DNA from: SIG437 sp045576235
GTDB taxonomy: Bacteria > Bacillota > Clostridia > UBA1381 > UBA9506
DNA: 40,924 bases
Reading direction: 5' to 3'
NCBI GenBank assembly: GCA_045576235.1
Contig: JAZNGA010000011.1
Location: 1 to 40,924, forward strand
Below are positions 1 to 8,261 of the stretch, piece by piece. Below the pieces are notes generated by a model. It had not been told where the DNA came from. It ran no database searches and saw only the letters and a list, made by a program, of their open reading frames with translations. Both the position numbers and the translations under genes were made by a program. How positions within the stretch are numbered: position 1 is the first letter of the stretch; each line of letters starts with the position of its first letter.

Positions 1-71
1 GACAGTTTACAGCCCGAACGCCAAGTTCACACAAAGAACCGTCAGTCCATTACCTCCCCATTATAACAAAA

Positions 72-121
72 ATAAGCATAGCTTGCTAAACTACAATAAA
101 GTAATTTAGTGCTATGCTTAT
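72..121. repeat. Long inverted repeat (hairpin), unknown role
   Basis: An 11-base arm at 72-82 is repeated in inverse at 111-121, and an inner 5-base pair (86-90 with 105-109) extends the stem. No T-run follows, so it is not a clear terminator. It may be a small palindromic element or the remains of a structured RNA. No gene is visible around it. Confidence 0.5.
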
Positions 122-198
122 ATAGTACCAAACAAAGAAAAAGCAAAGTTATAGATGTGTTGTAATTATATAAATTGTTTTAAAGTATAAAGTATTAA

Positions 199-268
199 TT
201 GGTCCATGGTTCAAATCTGGGAAGTGGAGTCAAAAAAAGCGACTTGTTTCGACAAGTCGCTTTTTCAA
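199..268 (+). terminator. Rho-independent terminator after a possible tRNA 3' remnant
   Basis: Bases 239-265 form a near-perfect stem with a TTCG loop (arms AGCGACTTGT and ACAAGTCGCT) followed by T residues, a textbook terminator. Directly upstream, about 203-232 contains GGTTCAAATC, which resembles a tRNA T-loop followed by an acceptor-like stretch. No D-arm or anticodon arm can be found upstream, so at most this is a tRNA 3' fragment. The terminator is well supported; the tRNA reading is weak. Confidence 0.6.
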
Positions 269-425
269 TGAATTGCCTGTCTGCACGAATTGAAATCTGC
301 GATTTCATGAATTGAGCCTAACGGCTCATGAGTTGCATCTATCGGTGGATTAAAAGGCAATTCAATTCATGTTGCGATAGCAACAATTCATGGTGAAACC
401 AATTCATGACAACGGAGTTGTCAAA
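268..425. repeat. Phased palindromic array with ATGAATTG / CAATTCAT boxes
   Basis: ATGAATTG-like boxes occur at 268, 287 (variant), 307 and 328 in one orientation, then the reverse complement CAATTCAT at 363, 384 and 400. Spacing is close to 20 bases throughout. Between boxes lie small self-complementary segments, for example GAAATCTGCGATTTC, AGCCTAACGGCT, GTTGCGATAGCAAC and GACAACGGAGTTGTC. The two halves make one imperfect palindrome of about 150 bases. No coding potential is seen. Confidence 0.6.
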
Positions 426-448
426 TCATTATAAAAATAAATATCTCT

Positions 449-600
449 TTGGTTCTGCTCTTGCAAAAAGAAACGACAATTTTCGACAGAAGATTGTCGT
501 TTCTTTTTGTACTATTATCTTTTCACTTTTTCCTCTCCACTCTTCTCTAAAATTGTCGTTTCCAGAGAATAGATAAGAGAGAATAGAGAAAAGAAAAGGA
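449..600. repeat. Hairpin repeat element, left copy (upstream of thiC)
   Basis: Bases 464-479 and 494-509 are a 16-base inverted repeat (arm AAAGAAACGACAA plus flanks) followed by a T/C-rich tail. A second copy with the same stem, loop core and tail lies at 2797-2890, on the other side of the thi unit. An inverted partial copy of the stem (TTGTCGTTTCC) recurs near 547-557 in this copy. The stem followed by T-rich sequence could terminate transcription in either direction. Confidence 0.6.
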
Positions 601-688
601 AGTTTTGCTCCGCAAAACAGAATGATTTAGATGACATTTTCTTTATCATTCGGTTTTTATATTGCAAAAAATAATTTATCTTAAACTA

Positions 689-717
689 TTGAAAAGTTTC
701 TTAAAATGTGATATAAT
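689..717 (+). promoter_or_regulatory. Promoter of the thiC unit
   Basis: TTGAAA at 689-694 and TATAAT at 712-717 are separated by 17 bases, directly upstream of the TPP riboswitch. This matches the vegetative (sigma-A) consensus. Confidence 0.7.
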
Positions 718-734
718 TCTTCTAAACTTAATAA

Positions 735-885
735 ACGGGAGCTTGTATTACATGCTGAGAGGAAGGTGAGACCTTCGACCGAGAACCTGATTTGGATAAT
801 GCCAACGTAGGGATGCCTGATACATAGTGTTAGGAGGAACGGAGAATCTTTAGGAAGCTACCAGATCGGTAGCTTCCTTTTTTTT
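735..885 (+). promoter_or_regulatory. TPP riboswitch (thi box) with terminator
   Basis: The aptamer spans about 738-828 and shows the conserved thi-box segments GCTGAGA (754-760), GAACCTGAT (783-791) and GCCAACGTAGGGA (801-813). It is followed by an intrinsic terminator: arms 852-862 and 868-878, then a T-run to 885. Thiamine pyrophosphate binding would be expected to favour this terminator and switch off thiC. The arrangement (promoter, aptamer, terminator, gene) is standard for Firmicutes transcriptional control. Confidence 0.93.
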
Positions 886-948
886 GTTTGGTAAGGTTTG
901 TTATTAAGTTAATAAACAGCCGATAAATCACGGCAGAAAGAGGCAAAA

Positions 949-2247
949 ATGTATAGGACGCAAATGGAAGCTGCAAGGAATGGTATTATTACTGAGCAAA
1001 TGAAAACCGTTGCAGTGTATGAACACAAAAAGCCGGAAGACATAAGAGAGCTTGTAGCAAAAGGACAGGTTGTAATTTGCGGAAACAAACTGCATAAAGG
1101 TATAGAACCAAAAGGAATAGGTTCAATGCTTAAAACAAAAATCAATGTAAACTTAGGTGTTTCGAGAGATTGTAAAGATTATGATATTGAAATGGAAAAA
1201 GTACAAGCATCAATAAAGCTTGGTGCAGATGCTATTATGGATTTATCATCACATGGAAACACTCAACCATTCCGAAGGAAGCTTATAAGCGAATGTCCTG
1301 CGATGATTGGTACTGTTCCGGTTTATGACAGTGTTATACATTATCAAAGAGATTTAGAAACACTTACTGCAAAGGATTTTATTGATATTATAAGACTTCA
1401 TGCCGAGGATGGCGTTGACTTTGTAACCATTCATTGCGGTATTACAAGAAAAACAATTGAACAGATAAAAAATCATAAAAGAAAAATGAATATTGTGTCC
1501 CGTGGTGGTTCACTTGTATTTGCGTGGATGAGTATGACAGGTGAAGAAAATCCGTTCTATGCATATTACGATGAGATACTCGACATCTGCCGTGAATATG
1601 ATGTTACCATTTCTCTTGGAGATGCTTGCCGACCCGGATGTCTTGCAGATGCAAGTGATGTTTGTCAGATAGAGGAACTCGTAAGACTTGGCGAGCTTAC
1701 AAAACGTGCGTGGGAAAAGGATGTTCAGGTTATGATAGAAGGTCCGGGACATATGCCTCTTGATCAGATTGAAGCAAATATGAAGCTTCAGCAGACAATC
1801 TGTATGGGCGCACCATTCTATGTGTTAGGACCGATTGTTACTGACATTGCTCCCGGCTATGACCATATAACTTCTGCAATCGGCGGAGCGATAGCAGGAT
1901 CAGCAGGTGCAGCATTCCTTTGCTATGTAACTCCTGCAGAACACCTTGCTCTACCAAATGTAGATGATGTAAAACAAGGAATTATAGCATCAAAAATTGC
2001 GGCACATGCAGCCGACATTGCAAAAAAGATTCCTCACGCAAGGGATATTGATGATGCAATGGCAGATGCAAGAAGAAGCTTTGATTGGGAAAAGCAGTGG
2101 GAATGCTCCATAGATCCTGAAACTGCAAAGAAAATTCGTGATGACAGGAAACCTGAAATTGAGGAAAGTTGTTCTATGTGCGGTAAGTTTTGTGCAGTCA
2201 GAAGCATGAACAAGGCATTAAATGGTGAGCACATTGATATATTGTAA
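949..2247 (+). CDS. thiC: Phosphomethylpyrimidine synthase ThiC
   Basis: Radical-SAM enzyme that rearranges aminoimidazole ribotide into hydroxymethylpyrimidine phosphate, the pyrimidine half of thiamine. The 432-residue protein is of the shorter type that lacks the N-terminal extension of enterobacterial ThiC. The C-terminal cluster-binding cysteines are visible (C408, C411, C415 in CSMCGKFC), as are conserved family segments such as MIEGPGHMPLDQI and GPIVTDIAPGYDHI. The ATG is preceded by a purine-rich site (GAAAGAGG). It follows a TPP riboswitch and terminator and is followed by an ECF S-component remnant. No other thiamine biosynthesis gene is in the window, unless the YjbQ proteins count. 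Confidence 0.97.
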   Translation: MYRTQMEAARNGIITEQMKTVAVYEHKKPEDIRELVAKGQVVICGNKLHKGIEPKGIGSMLKTKINVNLGVSRDCKDYDIEMEKVQASIKLGADAIMDLSSHGNTQPFRRKLISECPAMIGTVPVYDSVIHYQRDLETLTAKDFIDIIRLHAEDGVDFVTIHCGITRKTIEQIKNHKRKMNIVSRGGSLVFAWMSMTGEENPFYAYYDEILDICREYDVTISLGDACRPGCLADASDVCQIEELVRLGELTKRAWEKDVQVMIEGPGHMPLDQIEANMKLQQTICMGAPFYVLGPIVTDIAPGYDHITSAIGGAIAGSAGAAFLCYVTPAEHLALPNVDDVKQGIIASKIAAHAADIAKKIPHARDIDDAMADARRSFDWEKQWECSIDPETAKKIRDDRKPEIEESCSMCGKFCAVRSMNKALNGEHIDIL

Positions 2248-2268
2248 AAACGAAAAGAGGAAAGCGAA

Positions 2269-2761
2269 ATGAAAAACTCAAAAAATAGTTATGGCATCCT
2301 TACTTGCGGCTCTCTGCTGTGTCGCAACAATAATTATCAAAATACCATCACCGCTTAAAGGGTATTTGAATTTAGGTGACTGCGTTGTACTTCTTTCAGG
2401 ATGGCTTTTATCACCAGCGTACGGATTTGCGGCTGCAGGTATTGGTTCTGCTCTTGCAGACATATTTTTCTGATATATTGTGTATGCTCCTGCAACATTT
2501 GTTATTAAAGGTATTATGGCTATTATTGCACATTCCTGCTTCAAGGGTCTGTATAATAAGCTTGGTAACACACCTTCAAGAATTATCGGCGGTGCTTTGG
2601 CTGAGATTGAAATGATACTTGGATACTTCATATTCGAGGGATTTATGTATGGATTTATGCCATCTGTTGTAAATATTCCTGCAAACGCATTACAGGGTAT
2701 TGCAGGTCTTATCATAGGGTTAATTCTTGTCAAGATTTTTGAAAAAACAAAGATGTTTTAA
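2269..2761 (+). pseudogene. ECF transporter S component (HMP/thiamine-precursor type), disrupted
   Basis: Membrane substrate-binding subunit of an ECF vitamin transporter. Two lesions interrupt it. The natural start, ATG 2269 behind AGAGGAAAG, is out of frame with the rest because a poly-A run near 2281-2285 appears one base short. A TGA at 2471-2473 stands where the fragments join as ADIFF-x-YIVYAPATF; a Gly there would fit, one base from TGA. The pieces 2291-2470 and 2474-2761 together give about 160 residues with five or six hydrophobic segments and the family pattern GYLNLGDCVVLLSGW. Position after thiC under a TPP riboswitch suggests hydroxymethylpyrimidine uptake (HmpT-like). Other genes in the window use TGA as stop, so recoding is unlikely. 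Sequencing error in two places is the alternative to a pseudogene. Confidence 0.8.
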
Positions 2762-2796
2762 TAGTCGTCAGTGGCATCTAAATCATTCGGCTCTTC

Positions 2797-2890
2797 CAAA
2801 AAGAAACGACAAATTTCGACAGAAAGTTGTCGTTTCTTTGTACTCTTATCTTTCTACTCTCATCTGTTCACTATTTTCTCCTCGCTTTTC
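2797..2890. repeat. Hairpin repeat element, right copy (downstream of thi unit)
   Basis: The 13-base arms at 2800-2812 and 2827-2839 repeat the stem found at 464-509, with the same TTTCGACAGA loop core, and the following T/C-rich tail is also similar. It lies just after the disrupted S-component gene and probably serves as its terminator. An inverted copy of the 14-mer at 620-633 lies beside it at 2775-2788. Confidence 0.65.
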
Positions 2891-2940
2891 ACCAAAATTT
2901 GTAGTTTACACACAAAAAAACATAAAAGTTCTGATTTCGA

Positions 2941-2970
2941 TTGACAAAAGCCTGTAAAAAATGATATAAT
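2941..2970 (+). promoter_or_regulatory. Promoter of rsmE
   Basis: Consensus TTGACA at 2941-2946 and TATAAT at 2965-2970 with an 18-base spacer and a TGA just before the -10 box, about 33 bases upstream of the rsmE start. Confidence 0.8.
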
Positions 2971-3003
2971 ATATATGATTATTATGCTTTTTAAGGTGAT
3001 GCT

Positions 3004-3747
3004 ATGCCTAAATTTTTTGTTGACAGTTCAAACATATGCGGCTCCATTGCAAAGATATATGGCACAGATGTTAAACACATCACAAAGGTTTTGCGTTTAC
3101 AGACGCAAAGCATCCTGATTTTGTGCGATGGGGAAGGCTATGACTATGTGGCGCGCCTTTCAAAGATTGAAAGCGATGCTCTGACGCTTGATATTGTTGA
3201 GAAAAAACCGTGTATAGCTGAGCCGGAGCTTAAGGTCACTCTTTTTCAGAGTGTTCCCAAAAATCCTAAAATGGAATATATCATAGAAAAATGCACGGAG
3301 CTTGGAATAGATTCAATATGCCCTGTTGTGACGGAGCGGACAGTTGTTAAAGTTGATTCAGCTGATGCGGCGGAAAAAAAGCTTGAAAGATGGAGAAAAA
3401 TTGCCGCTGAATCTGTTAAACAATGTGCCCGCGGGGCGATTCCCTTTGTCTATGACATTTATTCACTCGACGAAACTGTTGGCCTGATTAAATGTCTTGA
3501 CCTTGTTGTTGTTGCCTATGAAGGGGAAAAGGAAGTTTCGCTTAAAGAGGTTCTTTCTGAAAACAAGGATGTTTCTTCAGTCGGAATTTTTATCGGACCT
3601 GAGGGCGGCTTTGCTCCCTTTGAAGTTGAATTTTTAAAATCGTTAGGCGCAAAAACAGTCACGCTGGGGAACAGAATTCTCCGCACAGAAACAGCGGGAC
3701 AAGCAGTGTTGTCTGTTGTTATGTATGAATACGATGAGATGAAGTAA
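3004..3747 (+). CDS. rsmE: 16S rRNA (uracil-1498-N3)-methyltransferase RsmE
   Basis: SPOUT-class methyltransferase that methylates U1498 of 16S rRNA. The 247 residues match the usual family length. An N-terminal PUA-like domain (about 1-70) is followed by the knot domain with the diagnostic FIGPEGGF segment near residue 198 and LGNRILRTETA near 220, which form the S-adenosylmethionine site. KNPKMEYIIEKCTELG in the middle is also characteristic. Start ATG has AAGGTGATG just upstream. It is the first gene behind its own promoter and is followed after 28 bases by a small membrane protein that may be co-transcribed. Confidence 0.95.
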   Translation: MPKFFVDSSNICGSIAKIYGTDVKHITKVLRLQTQSILILCDGEGYDYVARLSKIESDALTLDIVEKKPCIAEPELKVTLFQSVPKNPKMEYIIEKCTELGIDSICPVVTERTVVKVDSADAAEKKLERWRKIAAESVKQCARGAIPFVYDIYSLDETVGLIKCLDLVVVAYEGEKEVSLKEVLSENKDVSSVGIFIGPEGGFAPFEVEFLKSLGAKTVTLGNRILRTETAGQAVLSVVMYEYDEMK

Positions 3748-3775
3748 ATAATTTTGAAAGGAATGAATTATAGAA

Positions 3776-4228
3776 ATGACTAAAGAAAGAAAAGAACAAC
3801 TTTCAAACAGACTGGTGCTTAATTTCGGCGTGCTTCTTTTCGGTGCGCTTTTAATGCTTTATGTAAACAGCTCAATTAAAAGCATCTATTCAGAAATTGC
3901 ATACATAGTGATTCTTGTTCTTGGAATTTTAGGAGCGCTTTCTGCGGTTTTGCTCTTTGTTTTAGGCAAGAAAAAAAACCTGAAACTTAAAAACTATAGT
4001 GTGGTCGGTGTCTTTGTTTTTGCCTCTAGCGCTTTGATTTACTTGTCTAAGTTGAATTTATATTCAAAGAACTTTGCAGTAATCACAGTTTACATTTTAA
4101 TGCTTGTTTACTTCGTGGTTTTAGCTGTCTGCACTGGAATTTTGCTGAATAAGCCTGTTGTGAAAGACATTGCGGCTATCGAAAAAGCAAAAGCAATTAA
4201 GAAAAATAAGAAAAAGAGAAAAAAATAA
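3776..4228 (+). CDS. Small membrane protein, four predicted helices
   Basis: I do not recognise a family. The 150 residues show four hydrophobic stretches (about 15-32, 38-62, 73-92 and 99-125), short polar loops rich in Lys, and a strongly basic tail ending in repeated Lys. The gene has an AAAGGAATG ribosome site and sits between rsmE and glyA with short gaps, so it is probably in an rsmE operon. Being Lys-rich at cytosolic loops fits an inner-membrane protein with the positive-inside rule. Function unknown. Confidence 0.75.
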   Translation: MTKERKEQLSNRLVLNFGVLLFGALLMLYVNSSIKSIYSEIAYIVILVLGILGALSAVLLFVLGKKKNLKLKNYSVVGVFVFASSALIYLSKLNLYSKNFAVITVYILMLVYFVVLAVCTGILLNKPVVKDIAAIEKAKAIKKNKKKRKK

Positions 4229-4255
4229 TTAACAAAATATAAAGGAGTGTTTTTA

Positions 4256-5494
4256 GTGTTTTCATTTGAGGACATAGTAAAAGTTGATCCTGAGATTGCG
4301 AGCGCGATGAATCAGGAAATTGACAGACTTAACAACAACATTGAATTAATAGCATCGGAGAATGTTGTGTCTCCTGCTGTTATGGCGGCGATGGGTTCAC
4401 CGCTGACAAATAAATATGCAGAGGGCTATCCGGGTAAGCGCTATTATGGCGGTTGCGAACATGTTGATGTTGTTGAGACTCTTGCAATAGAGAGAGCAAA
4501 AGAGCTTTTCGGTGCGGAGCACGCTAATGTTCAGCCACATTCAGGAGCTCAGGCTAATATGGCTGTTTTCTTTGCGGTTTTAAATCCAGGGGACACAGTT
4601 TTGAGCATGAACTTAGCTCACGGCGGACACTTAAGCCATGGCAGTCCCGTTAACATTTCGGGAAAATATTATAATATCGTTCCATATGGTGTCACAAAAG
4701 AAACAAAAACAATAGATTATGATGAAATCAGGAAATTAGCTTTAGAATGCAAGCCAAAGATGATTTTGGCGGGCGCAAGCGCATATCCGCGCACAATCGA
4801 TTTTGCTAAATTTGCAGAAATTGCAAAAGAGGTTGGAGCATATTTTATGGTCGATATGGCTCACATTGCAGGTCTTGTTGCTGCCGGAGAGCACCCGAAC
4901 CCTGTTCCTTACGCTGATTTTGTCACAACAACAACCCATAAAACATTAAGAGGTCCCAGAGGCGGCTTGATTCTCTGCAAGGAAGAGCACGCAAAGCTCA
5001 TAAATAAAGCGCTTTTCCCGGGAATTCAGGGCGGTCCTTTGATGCATGTGATTGCAGCTAAAGCTGTGTGCTTTAAAGAAGCGCTTTCTCCTGAATTTAA
5101 AGCATATCAGGCTCAGGTTGTTAAAAATGCCAAGGCTTTAGCTGAAGGTCTTATGGCTAAAGGCTTTGATGTTATATCAGGCGGAACTGATAACCACCTT
5201 ATGTTAATTGACTTGACCTCGATGGGCGTCACAGGAAAAGAAGCAGAGCATATGCTTGACGAAGTGAGAATAACTGTTAACAAAAATTCAATTCCTTTTG
5301 AAACAGCGAGCCCGTTCATAACGAGTGGAATCAGAATTGGAACTCCTGCTTCAACAACACGCGGAATGAATGAGGACGACATGAAGGAAATTGCAGAGCT
5401 CATTTATCTTACATTAAGCAATTTTGAAGCAAACAAAGACGAGGTCAGAAAACGCGTCGCAGCCCTTTGCTCTAAATATCCGCTCTACAGATAA
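4256..5494 (+). CDS. glyA: Serine hydroxymethyltransferase GlyA
   Basis: PLP enzyme that converts serine and tetrahydrofolate to glycine and methylene-tetrahydrofolate. The 412-residue protein contains ASENVVSPAVMAAMGS, YAEGYPGKRYYGG, and TTTTHKTLRGPRGG with the PLP-binding Lys at about residue 229. I chose GTG at 4256: the ribosome site AAAGGAGTG (4241-4249) overlaps the upstream in-frame GTG at 4247, which therefore cannot be the start. A hairpin follows at 5509-5543. Confidence 0.96.
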   Translation: MFSFEDIVKVDPEIASAMNQEIDRLNNNIELIASENVVSPAVMAAMGSPLTNKYAEGYPGKRYYGGCEHVDVVETLAIERAKELFGAEHANVQPHSGAQANMAVFFAVLNPGDTVLSMNLAHGGHLSHGSPVNISGKYYNIVPYGVTKETKTIDYDEIRKLALECKPKMILAGASAYPRTIDFAKFAEIAKEVGAYFMVDMAHIAGLVAAGEHPNPVPYADFVTTTTHKTLRGPRGGLILCKEEHAKLINKALFPGIQGGPLMHVIAAKAVCFKEALSPEFKAYQAQVVKNAKALAEGLMAKGFDVISGGTDNHLMLIDLTSMGVTGKEAEHMLDEVRITVNKNSIPFETASPFITSGIRIGTPASTTRGMNEDDMKEIAELIYLTLSNFEANKDEVRKRVAALCSKYPLYR

Positions 5495-5508
5495 TCACAA
5501 AAACATGA

Positions 5509-5543
5509 AAAAGCCGGAGACGAGGGTGTTCGTTTCCGGCTTT
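5509..5543 (+). terminator. Terminator after glyA
   Basis: A 12-base stem (AGCCGGAGACGA with TCGTTTCCGGCT, one G-T pair) separated by a short loop and followed by a modest T-rich stretch. The T-run is short, so termination may be partial. Confidence 0.65.
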
Positions 5544-5600
5544 GATGTTTTCAGAGTTTATAATTTTCTGCTAATTAATTAATAAAAATTAACTATCATA

Positions 5601-5629
5601 TTGAAAATAATGCATTTTTTATTTATAAT
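5601..5629 (+). promoter_or_regulatory. Promoter of pfkA
   Basis: TTGAAA at 5601-5606 and TATAAT at 5624-5629, 17-base spacer, in an AT-rich stretch upstream of pfkA. Confidence 0.65.
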
Positions 5630-5676
5630 ATAATAAATAAAGGAATAATATTTAACATAGACTGGAGATGACTTTT

Positions 5677-6639
5677 ATGAGAAAAATAGGTGTTTTAACA
5701 AGTGGTGGAGATGCCCCGGGCATGAATGCGGCTGTCCGCGCGGTGACGAGATTTGCTATAAATCAGGGCATTCAGGTTGTTGGATTTAAAAAAGGTTATC
5801 GAGGTCTTTTGGCATGCGACTATGTAGAACTGACAGAAAGGTCTGTTTCTGACATTCTTCACAGAGGCGGAACAGTGTTGCAGACAGCGAGATGTCCTGA
5901 ATTTAAAGAGGAAGAAAGTGTTAAAAAAGCAGTTAACATTGCCAAGGCACTCGGGATAGATGGAATGGTTGTCATTGGCGGCGACGGTTCATTCAGAGGG
6001 GCGCGTGATTTGAGCCTTAATGGGCTTCCAACAGTCGGAGTTCCTGCAACTATTGATAATGACATCGGTTGCTCCGACTATTCAATTGGTTTTGACACAG
6101 CTTTGAACACAGTTAAAGATGCGATAGATAAAATCAGGGACACTGCGCGCTCTCACGAGAGATGCTCAATAATTGAGGTTATGGGCAGAGGAGCGGGCTA
6201 TATCGCGGCATATGTTGCAATGGCATGTGGTGCTGAGGCGGCTATTGTTCCTGAGCAGGAATATGATTTCTATGAAGACATTATAAAACCCATCGAAAAA
6301 GGCCGCGTTCGCGGAAAAGAGCATAATCTTTTCGTTGTTGCAGAAGGCGTCGGTAATTCTGTTGACATAGCGGCAAGAATTGAAAAGGAAACGGGAATTG
6401 CAACAAGAGCAACAATTTTAGGCTATATTCAAAGGGGCGGCAGTCCGACTGTTAACGACAGAATAATCGCGAGCCGAATGGGAGCACACGCTGTTAAGCT
6501 TTTGGCTGAGGGGTTAGGCAACAGAATCGTTGCCATGAAGGATAATAATATGGTGGATTATGACATTTACGAAGGCTTGGAAATGAAAAAGACAATGGAC
6601 TCATCTTTTTTGGAACTTTTGGAAATTTTGAGCATGTAG
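5677..6639 (+). CDS. pfkA: ATP-dependent 6-phosphofructokinase
   Basis: Glycolytic kinase that phosphorylates fructose 6-phosphate at C1. The 320-residue length is that of bacterial PfkA. The start matches the family (IGVLTSGGDAPGMNAAVRA). GGDGS rather than GGDDS near residue 101 indicates ATP rather than pyrophosphate as donor, and TIDNDI near 125 holds the catalytic Asp. ATG 5677 is preferred over the in-frame ATG 5668 because the ribosome site TGGAG (5663-5667) is correctly spaced for it. It is monocistronic: its own promoter lies upstream and a separate gdhA promoter downstream. Confidence 0.96.
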   Translation: MRKIGVLTSGGDAPGMNAAVRAVTRFAINQGIQVVGFKKGYRGLLACDYVELTERSVSDILHRGGTVLQTARCPEFKEEESVKKAVNIAKALGIDGMVVIGGDGSFRGARDLSLNGLPTVGVPATIDNDIGCSDYSIGFDTALNTVKDAIDKIRDTARSHERCSIIEVMGRGAGYIAAYVAMACGAEAAIVPEQEYDFYEDIIKPIEKGRVRGKEHNLFVVAEGVGNSVDIAARIEKETGIATRATILGYIQRGGSPTVNDRIIASRMGAHAVKLLAEGLGNRIVAMKDNNMVDYDIYEGLEMKKTMDSSFLELLEILSM

Positions 6640-6707
6640 TTTAAAAATTTTTATTATTATCAAAAAAATTTTGTATGTTTTTCCAAATTAAAAAAATGAA
6701 ATTTTTC

Positions 6708-6736
6708 TTGCAATCAGTTTCATTTTTTGATATAAT
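6708..6736 (+). promoter_or_regulatory. Promoter of gdhA
   Basis: TTGCAA at 6708-6713 and TATAAT at 6731-6736 with a 17-base spacer, about 40 bases ahead of the gdhA start. Confidence 0.75.
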
Positions 6737-6777
6737 AGACCACATAGTTATTAATTTTTTTAGGGGGAGTGTAATTT

Positions 6778-8133
6778 ATGGAGCTTAAAAATCCATATTT
6801 GCAAAAAGTAATGCAAACAGTAATCAGCAGAAATCCCGGTGAAACAGAGTTTCATCAGGCAGTTCAGGAAGTGTTCTGTTCAATTGAGCCAATCGTTGAA
6901 AAGAGACCTGAATTTGAAAAAAACGGAATAATTGAAAGAATTGTTGAACCTGACAGAATGATTTCTTTCCGTGTTGCATGGGTAGATGACAACGGAAAAC
7001 CGCAGGTTAACAGAGGTTATCGTGTTCAGTTTAATGGAGCAATCGGACCTTATAAGGGCGGCCTCAGATTCCATCCCACAGTTTATCCCGGAATCATTAA
7101 ATTCTTAGGTTTTGAGCAGACATTTAAAAACAGCCTCACAGGCCTTCCGATAGGCGGCGGTAAGGGTGGTTCAGACTTTGACCCGAGAGGAAAGAGTGAC
7201 GGAGAAATTATGAGATTCTGTCAGGCGTTTATGACAGAGCTCTACAGATACATTGGTCCTGATGTCGATGTTCCTGCAGGCGACATCGGTGTTGGCGGAA
7301 GAGAAATCGGATATCTTTTTGGTCAATATAAGAGAATCAAGGGCTGCTGGGAAAACGGAGTTTTAACAGGAAAGGGCATAGAATATGGCGGCTCATTAGT
7401 CAGACCTGAAGCAACAGGATTCGGTGCTACATATTATGCAAACGAAGTTTTAACACATCTTGGTGATTCTATTATAGGTAAAACTGTTGCAGTTTCAGGC
7501 TTTGGTAATGTTGCGTGGGGTGTTTGCCAGAAGGTTGCTGAGCTTGGTGGTAAAGTTGTGACGATTTCAGGTCCTGATGGATATGTCTATGATGCTGACG
7601 GTGTGACAACTAAAGAAAAATTTGACTTCATGCTCGAGATGAGAGCATCAGGTCGCGACAGAGCGCAGGATTATGCTGAAAAATTCGGTTGTGAATTCCA
7701 TGCAGGTGAAAAACCTTGGGGAGTTAAGGTTGACATTTGTATGCCTTGTGCAACTCAGAATGAAATTAATATGGCAGAAGCCGAAAAGATTGTTGCTAAC
7801 GGCACGAAATATTACATTGAAGTTGCAAATATGCCGACAACAAACGAGGCTATGACTTATTTGAGAGAAAAAGGCTTGATTGTTGGTCCGTCTAAAGCTG
7901 TTAATGCAGGCGGTGTTGCTGTTTCGGCGCTTGAAATGGCACAGAACTCAATGAGATATAGCTGGACAGCAGAAGAGGTTGATGAGAAATTAAAGGATAT
8001 CATGGTTAACATCCATAGAGTTTCTGTGGAAGCTGCTGAAGAATATGGTCTTGGCTATGACCTCGTTGCAGGCGCTAACATTGCAGGCTTCATTAAGGTT
8101 GCAAATGCTATGATGGCGTTTGGCGTTGTTTAA
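6778..8133 (+). CDS. gdhA: Glutamate dehydrogenase
   Basis: Reversible reductive amination of 2-oxoglutarate. The 451 residues fit the hexameric (about 450-residue) family. Substrate-site segments GAIGPYKGGLRFHP and LPIGGGKGG with their lysines, PAGDIGVGGREIGYLFG, and the nucleotide-binding VSGFGNVAWG are all present. A strong AGGGGGAG ribosome site precedes the ATG. It has its own promoter and is followed by a good terminator, so it is monocistronic. The sequence alone does not settle NADH or NADPH preference. Confidence 0.96.
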   Translation: MELKNPYLQKVMQTVISRNPGETEFHQAVQEVFCSIEPIVEKRPEFEKNGIIERIVEPDRMISFRVAWVDDNGKPQVNRGYRVQFNGAIGPYKGGLRFHPTVYPGIIKFLGFEQTFKNSLTGLPIGGGKGGSDFDPRGKSDGEIMRFCQAFMTELYRYIGPDVDVPAGDIGVGGREIGYLFGQYKRIKGCWENGVLTGKGIEYGGSLVRPEATGFGATYYANEVLTHLGDSIIGKTVAVSGFGNVAWGVCQKVAELGGKVVTISGPDGYVYDADGVTTKEKFDFMLEMRASGRDRAQDYAEKFGCEFHAGEKPWGVKVDICMPCATQNEINMAEAEKIVANGTKYYIEVANMPTTNEAMTYLREKGLIVGPSKAVNAGGVAVSALEMAQNSMRYSWTAEEVDEKLKDIMVNIHRVSVEAAEEYGLGYDLVAGANIAGFIKVANAMMAFGVV

Positions 8134-8153
8134 TAAATAATTAATTAAAAGAG

Positions 8154-8186
8154 AACTGTCTCACTTTGATGTGAGACAGTTTTTTG
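8154..8186 (+). terminator. Terminator after gdhA
   Basis: Perfect 11-base stem (8154-8164 with 8171-8181), six-base loop, then TTTT: a clear intrinsic terminator. Confidence 0.9.
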
Positions 8187-8261
8187 TTGTTGAAGCTAAA
8201 AAACCGTTTTATCAGAAGAAGTAAAAGAAAGATTCCTGACGCTTTGTAAACTCTGTTTCTC

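Noticed and set aside
199..232. Functional tRNA gene
   Set aside because: Only a T-loop-like stretch is present; there is no D-arm or anticodon arm upstream and the T-stem pairs poorly.
268..425. CRISPR array
   Set aside because: Repeats are only 8 bases, spacers are themselves palindromic, orientation flips half way, and no cas gene is in the window.
2471..2473. TGA read as glycine (recoded genetic code)
   Set aside because: TGA is used as the natural stop in several intact genes here, such as the M20D gene ending at 19266, yunB at 12103 and the ECF fusion at 37184, so a local lesion is the simpler explanation.
2269..2761. thiW as the name of the S component
   Set aside because: The residue pattern fits the broader HMP-type ECF S family at least as well, so no symbol was assigned.
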